NCBI GenBank assembly: GCA_019359315.1
Contig: JAHHHO010000008.1
Coordinates: 78,552-142,551, forward strand
Length of the DNA: 64,000 nucleotides
Direction: 5' to 3'
DNA from: Myxacorys californica WJT36-NPBG1
GTDB taxonomy: Bacteria > Cyanobacteriota > Cyanobacteriia > Leptolyngbyales > Leptolyngbyaceae
The notes below the pieces were generated by a model. The model made no database searches, had not been told where the DNA came from, and saw nothing but the letters and a program-made list of their open reading frames with translations. Positions 31,101 to 38,887 of this stretch are shown piece after piece. Position 1 is the first letter of the stretch. Each line of letters starts with the position of its first letter. The translations under genes were made by a program, and so were the position numbers.

Positions 31101-31490
31101 TGAGGGTGGTGCTGATTTTAAGGTGGACAGCTACATACAGATGAATTCAAGATGTCCTAGCAAATTTAGTCAGTCTCGCAAAAGGTTTGGAAGATACTAA
31201 CTACTTCAGTTAGAACGTATGACTATCAGTATGACCGAAAATATTAAGGGTGCGGAGCAAAAAAGACCGCAATTTGACGGAGAAGAGTATGAACAGAGTA
31301 CACAGGTGACGTGGAGGGATTGTGACAGTTTCAGGACACTTTACAAAGTGTCTTGGCTGCAAGAGTAATGTAGCTCAATCTGACGCAAATCGCACACGGT
31401 GATTGCAGTCTTCACAACAATTGCATCAAATCCGGGCATATTAACCAAAATATTTGCCTCATTTAATTCAATTTGTTGCGAGGTTGCCCT
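31101..31490. other. Divergent promoter region with an 18-bp near-palindrome
   Basis: About 390 bases between the Ctp protease gene (minus) and the gene at 31491 (plus). It contains the near-palindrome at 31335-31352. No RNA gene was recognised. Confidence 0.4.
31335..31352. promoter_or_regulatory. Near-perfect 18-bp palindrome, candidate operator
   Basis: GACACTTT and AAAGTGTC are perfect inverted arms around AC. The site lies midway between two divergent genes and has no following T-tract, so an operator fits better than a terminator. Regulator unknown. Confidence 0.3.
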
Positions 31491-32330
31491 GTGGAGTTTA
31501 GTGTTAGGCCGTCTGTTCTTACCGTTGTCAAAGTTGGGATCAGCGTTGGGTTGCAGGGCGCGATCGCTCTGTCTGCGATCGCGGGGATCATCTCTATGCA
31601 ACGCACACAGCTTCAAAAACCATCACTTTGGGTGGAAAATCCGGCGCAAGCGCAAAAACAGGAATCGCTGCGATTAGATCTATTGAGCAAAGCGCCGAGC
31701 TTCGGGTTTGACAATCTGATCGCAGACTGGGCGTTTCTCAATTTTTTGCAATATTACGGAGATGAAGAGGCGCGATCGCAGACGGACTATTCTCTTAGCC
31801 CAAAGTATTTTGATATTGTGACGCAGCGCGACCCGCGTTTTGCCGACACCTATCTCTTTCTATCGGGCACAGTTTCTCACCAGATAGGACAACCCGAACA
31901 AGCCTTGACGCTGATGCAACGCGGAATGAAGACGCTATCACCGCAAATTAACTCGAAAGCGTTTGCGGTTTGGCGGTTTGCCGCTCTAGATCAACTGTTG
32001 CTGTTAGGAGATGTTCCAGGCGCAATTCATTCTCTAGAGATGGCGTCGAATTGGAGCGCTCAGACGCAGGAGTATCGAGACCTTGCCCCTGTTTTTAAGG
32101 GATCAGCAGCGTTTCTAAAAACAGATCCTGATAGTAAGCTGATCCGCTTTCAGGCATGGGCGGCGGTGTACATGCAAGCCGGAGCAATGGGCGATCGCAA
32201 AACTCAGGCGCGAGCAAAACAAGAAATTTTAGCGCTGGGAGGAGTGGAAAAAGTTGATGAAAAAGGACGACCTATCTTTACGCTTCCCCAAGCGGCTCAG
32301 ACTCCAAAAAAGCAGACTGAAACGCCTTAG
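31491..32330 (+). CDS. Conserved cyanobacterial membrane-anchored TPR-like protein
   Basis: 279 residues from the GTG at 31491, which has GCGAGG 9 bases upstream; earlier TTG codons have no such site. One hydrophobic helix at residues 15-36 (VGISVGLQGAIALSAIAGII) anchors it. The conserved core SFGFDNLIADWAFLNFLQYYGD.EAR (near 73-96) and YFDIVTQRDPRFADTYLFLSGTV.. are followed by helical repeats (GQPEQALTLMQRGMKTL, GDVPGAIHSLEMAS) of the TPR type. The C-terminus is charged and low in complexity. I recognise it as a cyanobacterial family of unknown function. The next gene overlaps its end by 74 bases, so the two are coupled. Confidence 0.75.
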   Translation: MEFSVRPSVLTVVKVGISVGLQGAIALSAIAGIISMQRTQLQKPSLWVENPAQAQKQESLRLDLLSKAPSFGFDNLIADWAFLNFLQYYGDEEARSQTDYSLSPKYFDIVTQRDPRFADTYLFLSGTVSHQIGQPEQALTLMQRGMKTLSPQINSKAFAVWRFAALDQLLLLGDVPGAIHSLEMASNWSAQTQEYRDLAPVFKGSAAFLKTDPDSKLIRFQAWAAVYMQAGAMGDRKTQARAKQEILALGGVEKVDEKGRPIFTLPQAAQTPKKQTETP

Positions 32331-32988
32331 ACTGCTTCCGGTGCTGGGGACGGGACTGCTGCTCTGGTTTGCCTCAGTTTGGCTCTCGCTTTGGTTGGCG
32401 GCTTCACGTCCGGTCGATGTAGTGTTGGTATTGGGCGGCAGCGTTCAGCGAGAGATCGCCGCCGCGCAAATAGCAAAGCAATCGCCCACGACGCCGATTC
32501 TAATCTCTCAAGGTTCCCTTGATCCTTGCATTCGCTCCATATTTCAGCAGGCTGAAGCGCCAATGGAACGGGTTTGGCTAGAGAAGTGTGCCCAATCGAC
32601 GTTTGACAATTTCTGCTTTAGCATTCCAACCCTCCGCCAGTGGAAAGCTCGTCATGTAAAACTGATGACCTCCAAAACCCATCTGCCAAGAGCGATGTGG
32701 TTAGCGCAAATTCTGCTTGGCTCTCATGGGATTTGGGTAGAATCTGCGATCGCCGAAGAACCAGGCATTCCTGGTAATCGAGAATTTGCTTGGAAGACAG
32801 GATTAGATGTCGGTCGGAGTTTAGTTTGGGCGTTGGTGAGCCAGGTTTATTCGCCAAACTGCTCAAACATGGTTCGGCTCCGCGACGTTAATTCGAGCGA
32901 TTGGTCACCGCAAGGGTATACCTGTGAGCGGCAAGGGCGGCGCTCAAGCGAACCTAACCGTTTAAGATCTGCTCCATCATCCGATTAG
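32257..32988 (+). CDS. YdcF/ElyC-family (DUF218) membrane protein
   Basis: 243 residues from the ATG at 32257, 12 bases after GGAGGAG. A basic N-terminus precedes one helix (LLPVLGTGLLLWFASVWLSLWLA, residues 25-48). The DUF218 domain follows: DVVLVLGGSVQREIAAAQIAK near residue 55, LISQGSLDPC, and STFDNFCFSIPTL, MTSKTHLPRAMWLAQ, with the conserved Asn and His positions of the family. E. coli ElyC and SanA act in envelope maintenance, but the reaction is unknown. It overlaps the gene upstream by 74 bases in another frame, and its last 35 bases overlap the end of the convergent fructosamine-kinase gene. Confidence 0.82.
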   Translation: MKKDDLSLRFPKRLRLQKSRLKRLRLLPVLGTGLLLWFASVWLSLWLAASRPVDVVLVLGGSVQREIAAAQIAKQSPTTPILISQGSLDPCIRSIFQQAEAPMERVWLEKCAQSTFDNFCFSIPTLRQWKARHVKLMTSKTHLPRAMWLAQILLGSHGIWVESAIAEEPGIPGNREFAWKTGLDVGRSLVWALVSQVYSPNCSNMVRLRDVNSSDWSPQGYTCERQGRRSSEPNRLRSAPSSD

Positions 32989-33841
32989 CTTGAGCGGCGT
33001 ACCCGCCTCCAAACAAGTTGTAATGATTGAGAACATGGTAGAGATTGTAGAGAATCTTCCGTTGCTGATATCCCGCATCTACCGGGAAAACCTCGTTGTA
33101 GCCTGCATAAAACTCCGATGGAAATCCCCCAAATAGTTCTGTCATGGCGAGGTCAACTTCGCGATCGCCCCAATAGGTTGCCGGATCAAAAATCGTAGGT
33201 TGCCCTGTCGCTGTAACTGCTGCGTTACCTGACCATAAATCTCCGTGAACCAACGAAGGTTTGGGCTTGTGTTGGGCCAGCAGTTCCGGAATGAAAGCAA
33301 GTAAGCGGTCTTGCTTGGGAAACCGTTCGCCTCGCTTGTTGGCAAGCTGGATCTGATAGCCAATGCGATGCTGAGTGAAAAAATCACTCCAATTTGATGT
33401 CCAGGGATTGAGTTGAGGCGTAGACCCGATCGTGTTATCTCGCTCCCATCCAAACGCGATCGCCGTTTGAACCTGATGAAGCTGGGCGAGTTGCCGCCCC
33501 ATATCTGTCCAGGCTTGGCTACTGCCTCGACCCAAATCCAACCATTCTTGCACCAAATAAGCCGAACCCTCTGCCACTCCCCAACAGATGGGTTGGGGGA
33601 CTAAAATTGTCTGCGTCTCCCGCATCTGCTGCAAACCAAGTGCTTCCGCTTCAAACATTGCAATCTGATCGGCGCGATTGAGTTTTACAAAGAATGCCCG
33701 ATTGGTGCCAAGCTCGGAAGGATTGCCATCAGAAACGCGATAACCTCGATTGATGCAGCCTCCTGTGACAGAACTGCGATCGCGAGCTTCAAACAAGCGT
33801 CCGGTTGCTTGAGAAATTTGAGCGTCAATGGAAGACCACAT
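32954..33841 (-). CDS. Fructosamine kinase family protein
   Basis: 295 residues with the kinase-like (aminoglycoside phosphotransferase) fold. Visible motifs: GGCINRGYRV near residue 27 (nucleotide loop), FFVKLNR with the ATP-contacting Lys near 51, the catalytic LVHGDLWSGNAAV near 196-208 and IFDPATYWGDREVDLAM near 216-232, where Asp binds magnesium. Family members phosphorylate fructosamines or ribulosamines so that glycated proteins can be repaired. It is convergent with the YdcF-type gene and the two coding regions overlap by 35 bases at their 3' ends. Confidence 0.9.
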   Translation of the reverse strand: MWSSIDAQISQATGRLFEARDRSSVTGGCINRGYRVSDGNPSELGTNRAFFVKLNRADQIAMFEAEALGLQQMRETQTILVPQPICWGVAEGSAYLVQEWLDLGRGSSQAWTDMGRQLAQLHQVQTAIAFGWERDNTIGSTPQLNPWTSNWSDFFTQHRIGYQIQLANKRGERFPKQDRLLAFIPELLAQHKPKPSLVHGDLWSGNAAVTATGQPTIFDPATYWGDREVDLAMTELFGGFPSEFYAGYNEVFPVDAGYQQRKILYNLYHVLNHYNLFGGGYAAQANRMMEQILNG

Positions 33842-33861
33842 GACAAGACCACACGACAGGA

Positions 33862-35145
33862 TTATTCGCCGGGTTTGATGATGACGATGCCGTAAGCGTC
33901 AGTTGGGAGGTACTGTTGAGCGGCAGCCTGAAGATCAGCGGCGGAGAGGGATTGAATATAGGCGGAGTAGCTGAAGGCGGGTTCTAAATCACCGACTAAG
34001 GTTTGGTAGTAGCCGTATAAACCAGCGCGATCGCTGGGCGTTTCATTGCCAAACGTAAAGTGATTGGCAACTTGAGTTTGAACGCGGGACAGCTCGGCTT
34101 CGGTCACGCGACCGGATTGTAGCTGTTCGATGTGGGCTACGATCGCGGCTTCTACAGCATCGATGTTTTCTACGGGCAACTGCGCTGATACCGCGAAAAC
34201 GCCCTGGTGCAGGTAAGTCATATTACTCACCGACACGTTAGAGACTAATCCCCGCTCTTCGCGTAAGTCTTTCACCAATCGAGCGGTTCTGCCATGACCC
34301 AGCACACTGGTGAGAACGTCTAGCTCGTAGGTATTCTGTAAGTCCGTCAAGCCCGGAACCCGCCATAACAGCATCAATCGAGCTTGCTTGAGAGTTGGGT
34401 CAGTGTACTCTTGGCGAACGATCTGGGTGAAAGACGTTTCAGCAGAGGGAGAGGAAATGTAGGGTGTGGGGCAAGAAGTGGAGGGCGCAAGCTGAGTGAA
34501 ACTATCTTCAATGATTTGGATCAAGCGATCGACGGGCAGATTGCCAACTGCTACAGCCGTCATGGACTGAGGCTGATACCAAGCGGAGTGAAAATCTCGC
34601 ATCTGTTGCGGAACGAGTTGTTCGATCACTGAAGTAGGACCTAAAACCTGACGGCGATAGGGCAGTCGCTCAAATGCCAATTCTGCCATGCGCTGATAGG
34701 TGCGACGGCGCGGGTTATCCTCAGAGCGGCGAATTTCTTCTAAGACCACCGATCGTTCTCGCTCAAACCCATCATCTGGAATGCTGGCATTAAGCAACAC
34801 ATCCAGTTGAAGCGGCGCTAACTCGGCAAAATCTCGGGGAGCCGTTGTGATGTAGTAGTGCGTATAGTCTTGGCTCGTCGCGGCATTCGTGACTGCACCG
34901 CGCTGCTCGATTTTTTGCTCAAACTCTCCGCTCTCAAGGCGCTGAGTTCCTTTGAAAATCATGTGTTCTAAAAAGTGAGCCATGCCGTTGATGGGAGCAG
35001 ACTCGATCGCAGAACCGACGTTGAGCCACACATTGAGATTGACAGCATCGACGGGAATCTGTTCGGCAATGATCGTTAAGCCATTCGACAAACGATGCAC
35101 TGTAGGAGAGTTTAGTTTCGGAGATTTAACTAGAATCGAAGTCAT
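33862..35145 (-). CDS. M16-family zinc metallopeptidase
   Basis: 427 residues, the size of single-lobe M16 peptidases (M16B, like the mitochondrial processing-peptidase beta type). The inverted zinc motif HFLEH is at residues 58-62 (AHFLEHMIFKGT), and the third ligand lies in VLEEIRRSEDNPRRR near residue 131. RLVKDLREERGLVSNVS and the C-terminal lobe are intact. Cyanobacteria usually carry two adjacent M16 genes, one with and one without the zinc motif; here only the active copy is seen and the next gene upstream is unrelated. It is 20 bases downstream of the start of the fructosamine kinase gene on the same strand; its own start has no clear ribosome site. Confidence 0.9.
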   Translation of the reverse strand: MTSILVKSPKLNSPTVHRLSNGLTIIAEQIPVDAVNLNVWLNVGSAIESAPINGMAHFLEHMIFKGTQRLESGEFEQKIEQRGAVTNAATSQDYTHYYITTAPRDFAELAPLQLDVLLNASIPDDGFERERSVVLEEIRRSEDNPRRRTYQRMAELAFERLPYRRQVLGPTSVIEQLVPQQMRDFHSAWYQPQSMTAVAVGNLPVDRLIQIIEDSFTQLAPSTSCPTPYISSPSAETSFTQIVRQEYTDPTLKQARLMLLWRVPGLTDLQNTYELDVLTSVLGHGRTARLVKDLREERGLVSNVSVSNMTYLHQGVFAVSAQLPVENIDAVEAAIVAHIEQLQSGRVTEAELSRVQTQVANHFTFGNETPSDRAGLYGYYQTLVGDLEPAFSYSAYIQSLSAADLQAAAQQYLPTDAYGIVIIKPGE

Positions 35146-35851
35146 GTCTCGCCCAATATCAGCGTTTGCTTAGTCCATCTTACTCCGTAGTAAAACTTAA
35201 GACTTCTTTTAGAAGATCTTTTATGAATAGCGAAGAATTCCCTCTTCTGAATCTATCAACCCGTTGCTATCAGATTCTTCAACAGCATCGTACATTATTC
35301 GTCTAATCACTACTTCATTAAGGGATATTAAGGATTAAGGGAAATTAAGGAAAACGCTAAGAACCACTCAAGCCAGCGCGATCGCTCTTGAAATCTAATT
35401 TAAGTGCAGCTCAATGTCGATAGGCGATTTTGAAGAATTAGGTAGCGTGACTACTCAAACTTCGGTGATTTTTAAGAATCTACCAAAAGGAGGAGTAGCA
35501 CCTGAGTGAACGAAGATGTTAAGTTTTGTGTCTTTGAGAAATAGGGGTGTGAAGGATACCAAGGATGAAGATCGTAAGTGCTCCTTCAGAGCTTGGATAG
35601 CCTATCCTGTGTAGCTTGTGCTTCTAGCGGTAGTCAGTCTGGAGGTTTGCGTGCCCCACTTTGATCCGATTGAAATAGCTGTTCTATCCTAGTCGCTAAA
35701 ATCTGTCGCTGGAGCCACTAGGATTTTAAGGCTCAGCGCTAAAGTGAAATTAAAGATTAAGTAGCTTAAACAGAGAAGAACGCTATTTTGCATCTGAATT
35801 TTTACATCCGAATGTAGAGCGTTCTGAAGAACATAAAACGAGGTAATTCTA
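35146..35851 (+). other. Long intergenic region upstream of CP12 with possible RNA structure
   Basis: About 700 bases without a gene on either strand. ATCCTAGT (35686-35693) pairs with ACTAGGAT (35717-35724), and CGCTGGAGCC (35707-35716) pairs with GGCTCAGCG (35730-35738) with one bulged G; the second arm of the first helix lies in the loop of the second, which is the layout of an H-type pseudoknot. Nearer the gene, AGAACGCT (35777-35784) pairs with AGCGTTCT (35818-35825). This could be a long structured 5' leader of cp12, a small RNA gene, or both. I cannot assign it to a known RNA family. Confidence 0.35.
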
Positions 35852-36091
35852 ATGACTCAATCAAAAGCAAATGCTCAACCAATGGAGCAGCAGTTAGACC
35901 AGTTAATCGATCAGGCACATGATGCTTGCAAAACGAGCGGTGACGTTTCCAGCGAGTGTGCGGCAGCTTGGGATGCGGTAGAAGAGGTGCAAGCGGCCAT
36001 GTCAGATAAGCGCGATCGCCAGAAGACTAAATTTCAAAACTACTGTGATGAGAATCCAGATGCGTCAGAATGCCGTATCTATGATGTCTAG
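35852..36091 (+). CDS. cp12: CP12 domain protein
   Basis: 79 residues. Both redox Cys pairs of CP12 are present: C-TSGDVSSE-C near residues 28-37, followed by AAAWDAVEEVQAA, the phosphoribulokinase-binding core, and C-DENPDASE-C near residues 67-75, followed by RIYDV. CP12 is an intrinsically flexible protein that, when oxidised in the dark, ties glyceraldehyde-3-phosphate dehydrogenase and phosphoribulokinase into an inactive complex and so stops the Calvin cycle. It has the canonical length. An AACGAGGT site lies about 9 bases before the ATG. It stands alone, with a clear terminator after it. Confidence 0.95.
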   Translation: MTQSKANAQPMEQQLDQLIDQAHDACKTSGDVSSECAAAWDAVEEVQAAMSDKRDRQKTKFQNYCDENPDASECRIYDV

Positions 36092-36138
36092 ATATCTATG
36101 ATGTCTAGAGATGTCTAGAGAATAGAATTCAAATCCGC

Positions 36139-36179
36139 TGCGCCCTTTTCGTTTTTGACGAAGAGGGCAGTTTTCTTTT
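36139..36179 (+). terminator. Rho-independent terminator of cp12
   Basis: GCCCTTTTCGT (36142-36152) pairs with ACGAAGAGGGC (36158-36168) with one G:U, loop TTTTG, followed by AGTTTTCTTTT. Confidence 0.85.
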
Positions 36180-36219
36180 GAAGAAATATGAGTTATTGAA
36201 AAACTGAATTCACGAAAAA

Positions 36220-36852
36220 CTACACACACTGTCTCAACGCTTCGATATCAGCGCTGACGATTTTTTCTAAATTTCTCGTAATTTTTTCAATATCCCAATT
36301 CCACCAAGCCGTTTCTAGTAAAACAGCAATTGTTTCGTCAGAAAACCGTTTGCGTAAAGGACAAGCTGGATTTCCGCCCACGATCGTATAAGGTGGCACA
36401 CTCTTAGTCACGACAGATTTTGCAGCCACGATCGCACCATCCCCGATGCTAACGCCAGGCATGATCACGGCTTGGTATCCAATCCAAACATCATTCCCAA
36501 TTTCAGTGTTGCCCTTAAATGGCAATTCACTCAGTTGCGGCATTACCCGTTCCCAACCATTACCAAAAATCTGAAATGGATAGGTTGAGAACCCAGACAT
36601 TTTGTGATTCGCGCCATTCATGATAAACGTCACGCCTGTCGCTAAGGCACAGAATTTACCGATAATCAATTTGTCGCCAATGAACGGATAGTGGTAGAGG
36701 ACATTGCGCTCAAAATTCTCGGAGTCTTCCGGATCATCGTAGTAAGTGTAGTCTCCGACGATGATATTTGGGTTAGAGATAACCATGTTGATAAAACAAA
36801 TTTGAGGAAATCCCGGCATCGGATGCGGATTTTTTGAATCGGGATGTTGCAT
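36220..36852 (-). CDS. Hexapeptide-repeat acetyltransferase (CatB/Vat xenobiotic acetyltransferase type)
   Basis: 210 residues, the typical length of CatB-related xenobiotic acetyltransferases. The left-handed beta-helix is visible through repeated hexads ([74 protein letters not shown]). The catalytic His sits in [12 protein letters not shown] near residue 82. Members include chloramphenicol and streptogramin acetyltransferases, but many chromosomal ones modify unknown substrates, so an antibiotic-resistance role is not claimed. The [16 protein letters not shown] segment is a clear Vat/CatB hallmark. The gene is isolated and faces cp12. Confidence 0.88.
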   Translation of the reverse strand: MQHPDSKNPHPMPGFPQICFINMVISNPNIIVGDYTYYDDPEDSENFERNVLYHYPFIGDKLIIGKFCALATGVTFIMNGANHKMSGFSTYPFQIFGNGWERVMPQLSELPFKGNTEIGNDVWIGYQAVIMPGVSIGDGAIVAAKSVVTKSVPPYTIVGGNPACPLRKRFSDETIAVLLETAWWNWDIEKITRNLEKIVSADIEALRQCV

Positions 36853-37004
36853 TAATTTTGATGGATGAGGAATGTCTTCGACCCGCTTCGCGACGAGGGA
36901 TGAGACCGTTCTGATTGTTTTTCATCTCTCGTCCTTAGCTCGATAAAACACTAGTTCAGTCGCGATCGTAGCAATTGCAAAAGCTGAACATTGCTCTAAA
37001 TTAT

Positions 37005-38321
37005 TTACAACGGCTTGTCACTAAAGCGATACTTTACCGGAAATTTGCCCGTCCACCGCAGCAGGACAACTTCTTCCCGCAGTTGCTCCTTGGTGGCGGT
37101 CGCTAGACGAGTGCGAAATAAATCGATCGCTTCTACTTCGTAGCCTAACGCCTCAGCAAGGTCTGCAATCAGTTGCCCCGTGCGAATCATCACGCGCAGA
37201 TAGGAGGCTTGATCCCCAACCACATATGCCAATCGCGCTCCTGGACGCAAAGCATGGCGCAAATCGGCTAAATGCTTTGCCATGCCGCCAAAATACAGCT
37301 TTGTAGCTTGAGCATAAACGCGCTCAAACCCACTCGTTTTTCCTTGTTCTAGACGTCGCGCATCAATCTCACGCGCAATGCGCTGAATTTCGGGGTGATG
37401 TACGACCCACTGATCATCGTCATCGGATGTGTAAACGTTGCGGCTGTTCGATCGCATCAATCCCCGCTTCAAAGTCTGAAGATCCGATTTGTTTTTGAGA
37501 AATCCTAGTAGAACCGATTCTAGCCGCGTTGTGCGGGTGTAATCTTTCTCATTGGGATAGGGCGGAGAGGTAATCACCGCATCAATGGAGGCAGGTTTTA
37601 AAACCGTCAACAGTTGGCGAGAGTCGGCATGATGAATCGTCGCAGGGGTAGGAGACAACTGCTGGAGGTTAGGCAAATCATTTGCAATTTCGCGCACGGC
37701 TTCTAGCCACGCCTCTACAACAGGCGCATCTGCTTTGGCTTTGCCAATACTGACTTCGGGCGCAAACCGAATATTGCTGATCGAAAAGACGATCGCTTTG
37801 GCTAAGGCAAGTTGCTGATGGCGAGAAAAGGGTGATGACGCCTGAAGCTGGTCGAGCAGAATCAGCGTTTTGTGGAGCGGTAGCGGACTAATGGAGTTTT
37901 TCAACAGCAATTTCTGACTTTCTTCGGGTAACGTCCGCAATCCCCGCTCCTGTTGAATTTGGGCTTGTGCGATCGCGCCAATCTGCTGAACGTGCTGAAG
38001 TAGCGCTTCGGGATCAGGCGTCCAGTCGAGCTTGACGCAACCCGCAAACCACGCCATTCGATTTGCCTCAACCCCAACTGTGGGAATGCCGTTTTTCTTG
38101 CACTCGACGACCGTTGTTCCGGTTCCACAAAATGGGTCAAGCACCGTCTGCTCTGGTGTAATTCCAAATTTCTCTAAGTACTGCTGCACGAGGTGAGGCG
38201 GAAATGACAGCACAAATCGATACCAGTCGTGAGCCGGTCGATCTTCCTCGCGTAACTGATTGGCATCCGATTTACGTCGCTCAATGTTTAAATTTGGAAT
38301 TAGCGGCTGGAAGTACTGCAA
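37005..38321 (-). CDS. Site-specific DNA methyltransferase (amino-methylating), orphan
   Basis: 438 residues. Motif I, the SAM-binding VLDPFCGTGTTVVECKK, is near residues 60-76, and motif IV, ITSPPYPNEKDYTR, is near 244-257; the TSPPY form is typical of N4-cytosine and some N6-adenine methyltransferases. RHALRPGARLAYVVGDQ near 355-371 fits a later core motif. The order I before IV and the 170-residue spacer suggest that the target-recognition region lies between them. No restriction endonuclease gene is near, so this is an orphan methylase, as seen for genome-wide methylation in cyanobacteria. The recognition sequence cannot be read from the protein. Confidence 0.85.
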   Translation of the reverse strand: MQYFQPLIPNLNIERRKSDANQLREEDRPAHDWYRFVLSFPPHLVQQYLEKFGITPEQTVLDPFCGTGTTVVECKKNGIPTVGVEANRMAWFAGCVKLDWTPDPEALLQHVQQIGAIAQAQIQQERGLRTLPEESQKLLLKNSISPLPLHKTLILLDQLQASSPFSRHQQLALAKAIVFSISNIRFAPEVSIGKAKADAPVVEAWLEAVREIANDLPNLQQLSPTPATIHHADSRQLLTVLKPASIDAVITSPPYPNEKDYTRTTRLESVLLGFLKNKSDLQTLKRGLMRSNSRNVYTSDDDDQWVVHHPEIQRIAREIDARRLEQGKTSGFERVYAQATKLYFGGMAKHLADLRHALRPGARLAYVVGDQASYLRVMIRTGQLIADLAEALGYEVEAIDLFRTRLATATKEQLREEVVLLRWTGKFPVKYRFSDKPL

Positions 38322-38887
38322 CGGGGATCAGAACAGATGGCAATGGCATTCTATTCGAGCGATCGCAGCAATGCAAGCACAGCGACAGAACTTGCCGTTG
38401 ATACATAGGCTTCTCTCATCCCTTTCCTGATCAAGTACCAAAGCATAGAGAGAAATTGCAAAGTGTAGCGAAATCGTAAATTTGATCTACAAAAGTTCAA
38501 ACACTTCTAACTGAATACATTTTGCGATTCAATGAAAGTTAGTGATAAACGCAGCGTGGTGAATCGCTTAACAACATTGTTCATCATTCCAATCACATCA
38601 GATGCCATCACAATCTAACTCAGGACGTGGACTAGATGAGCAACAAGTTACGCTTTGAGTTAGATTGTGATTTTCTTGAGCTTCACTAAACTGTTCACAC
38701 TAACAGCTACGTAACTGTCGCAAAGATATTGTCGAAGAATTGAACTTGCTAGCAATTAGAGCTTGAAGCTTGGAGCCTGAAACTGATAAGCATTCTATGT
38801 TAGGCTGTGAAACTCGCAGAATTTAAAAAGCTTTAGCCCCAGCGTTGCCGTTCAGAAGCTCTTATAATCTTTTTTGGTCTTACTTTC
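38322..38887. other. Intergenic region between the methylase and the GH57 gene
   Basis: About 560 bases, AT-rich, with a 16-bp perfect inverted repeat at 38607-38671 as its main structure. No gene or known RNA was recognised. Confidence 0.4.
38607..38671 (+). repeat. 16-bp perfect inverted repeat upstream of the GH57 gene
   Basis: ATCACAATCTAACTCA (38607-38622) pairs perfectly with TGAGTTAGATTGTGAT (38656-38671) around a 33-base loop. The right arm is followed by TTTC, so it might act as an attenuator-like hairpin, about 215 bases before the coding start. Confidence 0.6.
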
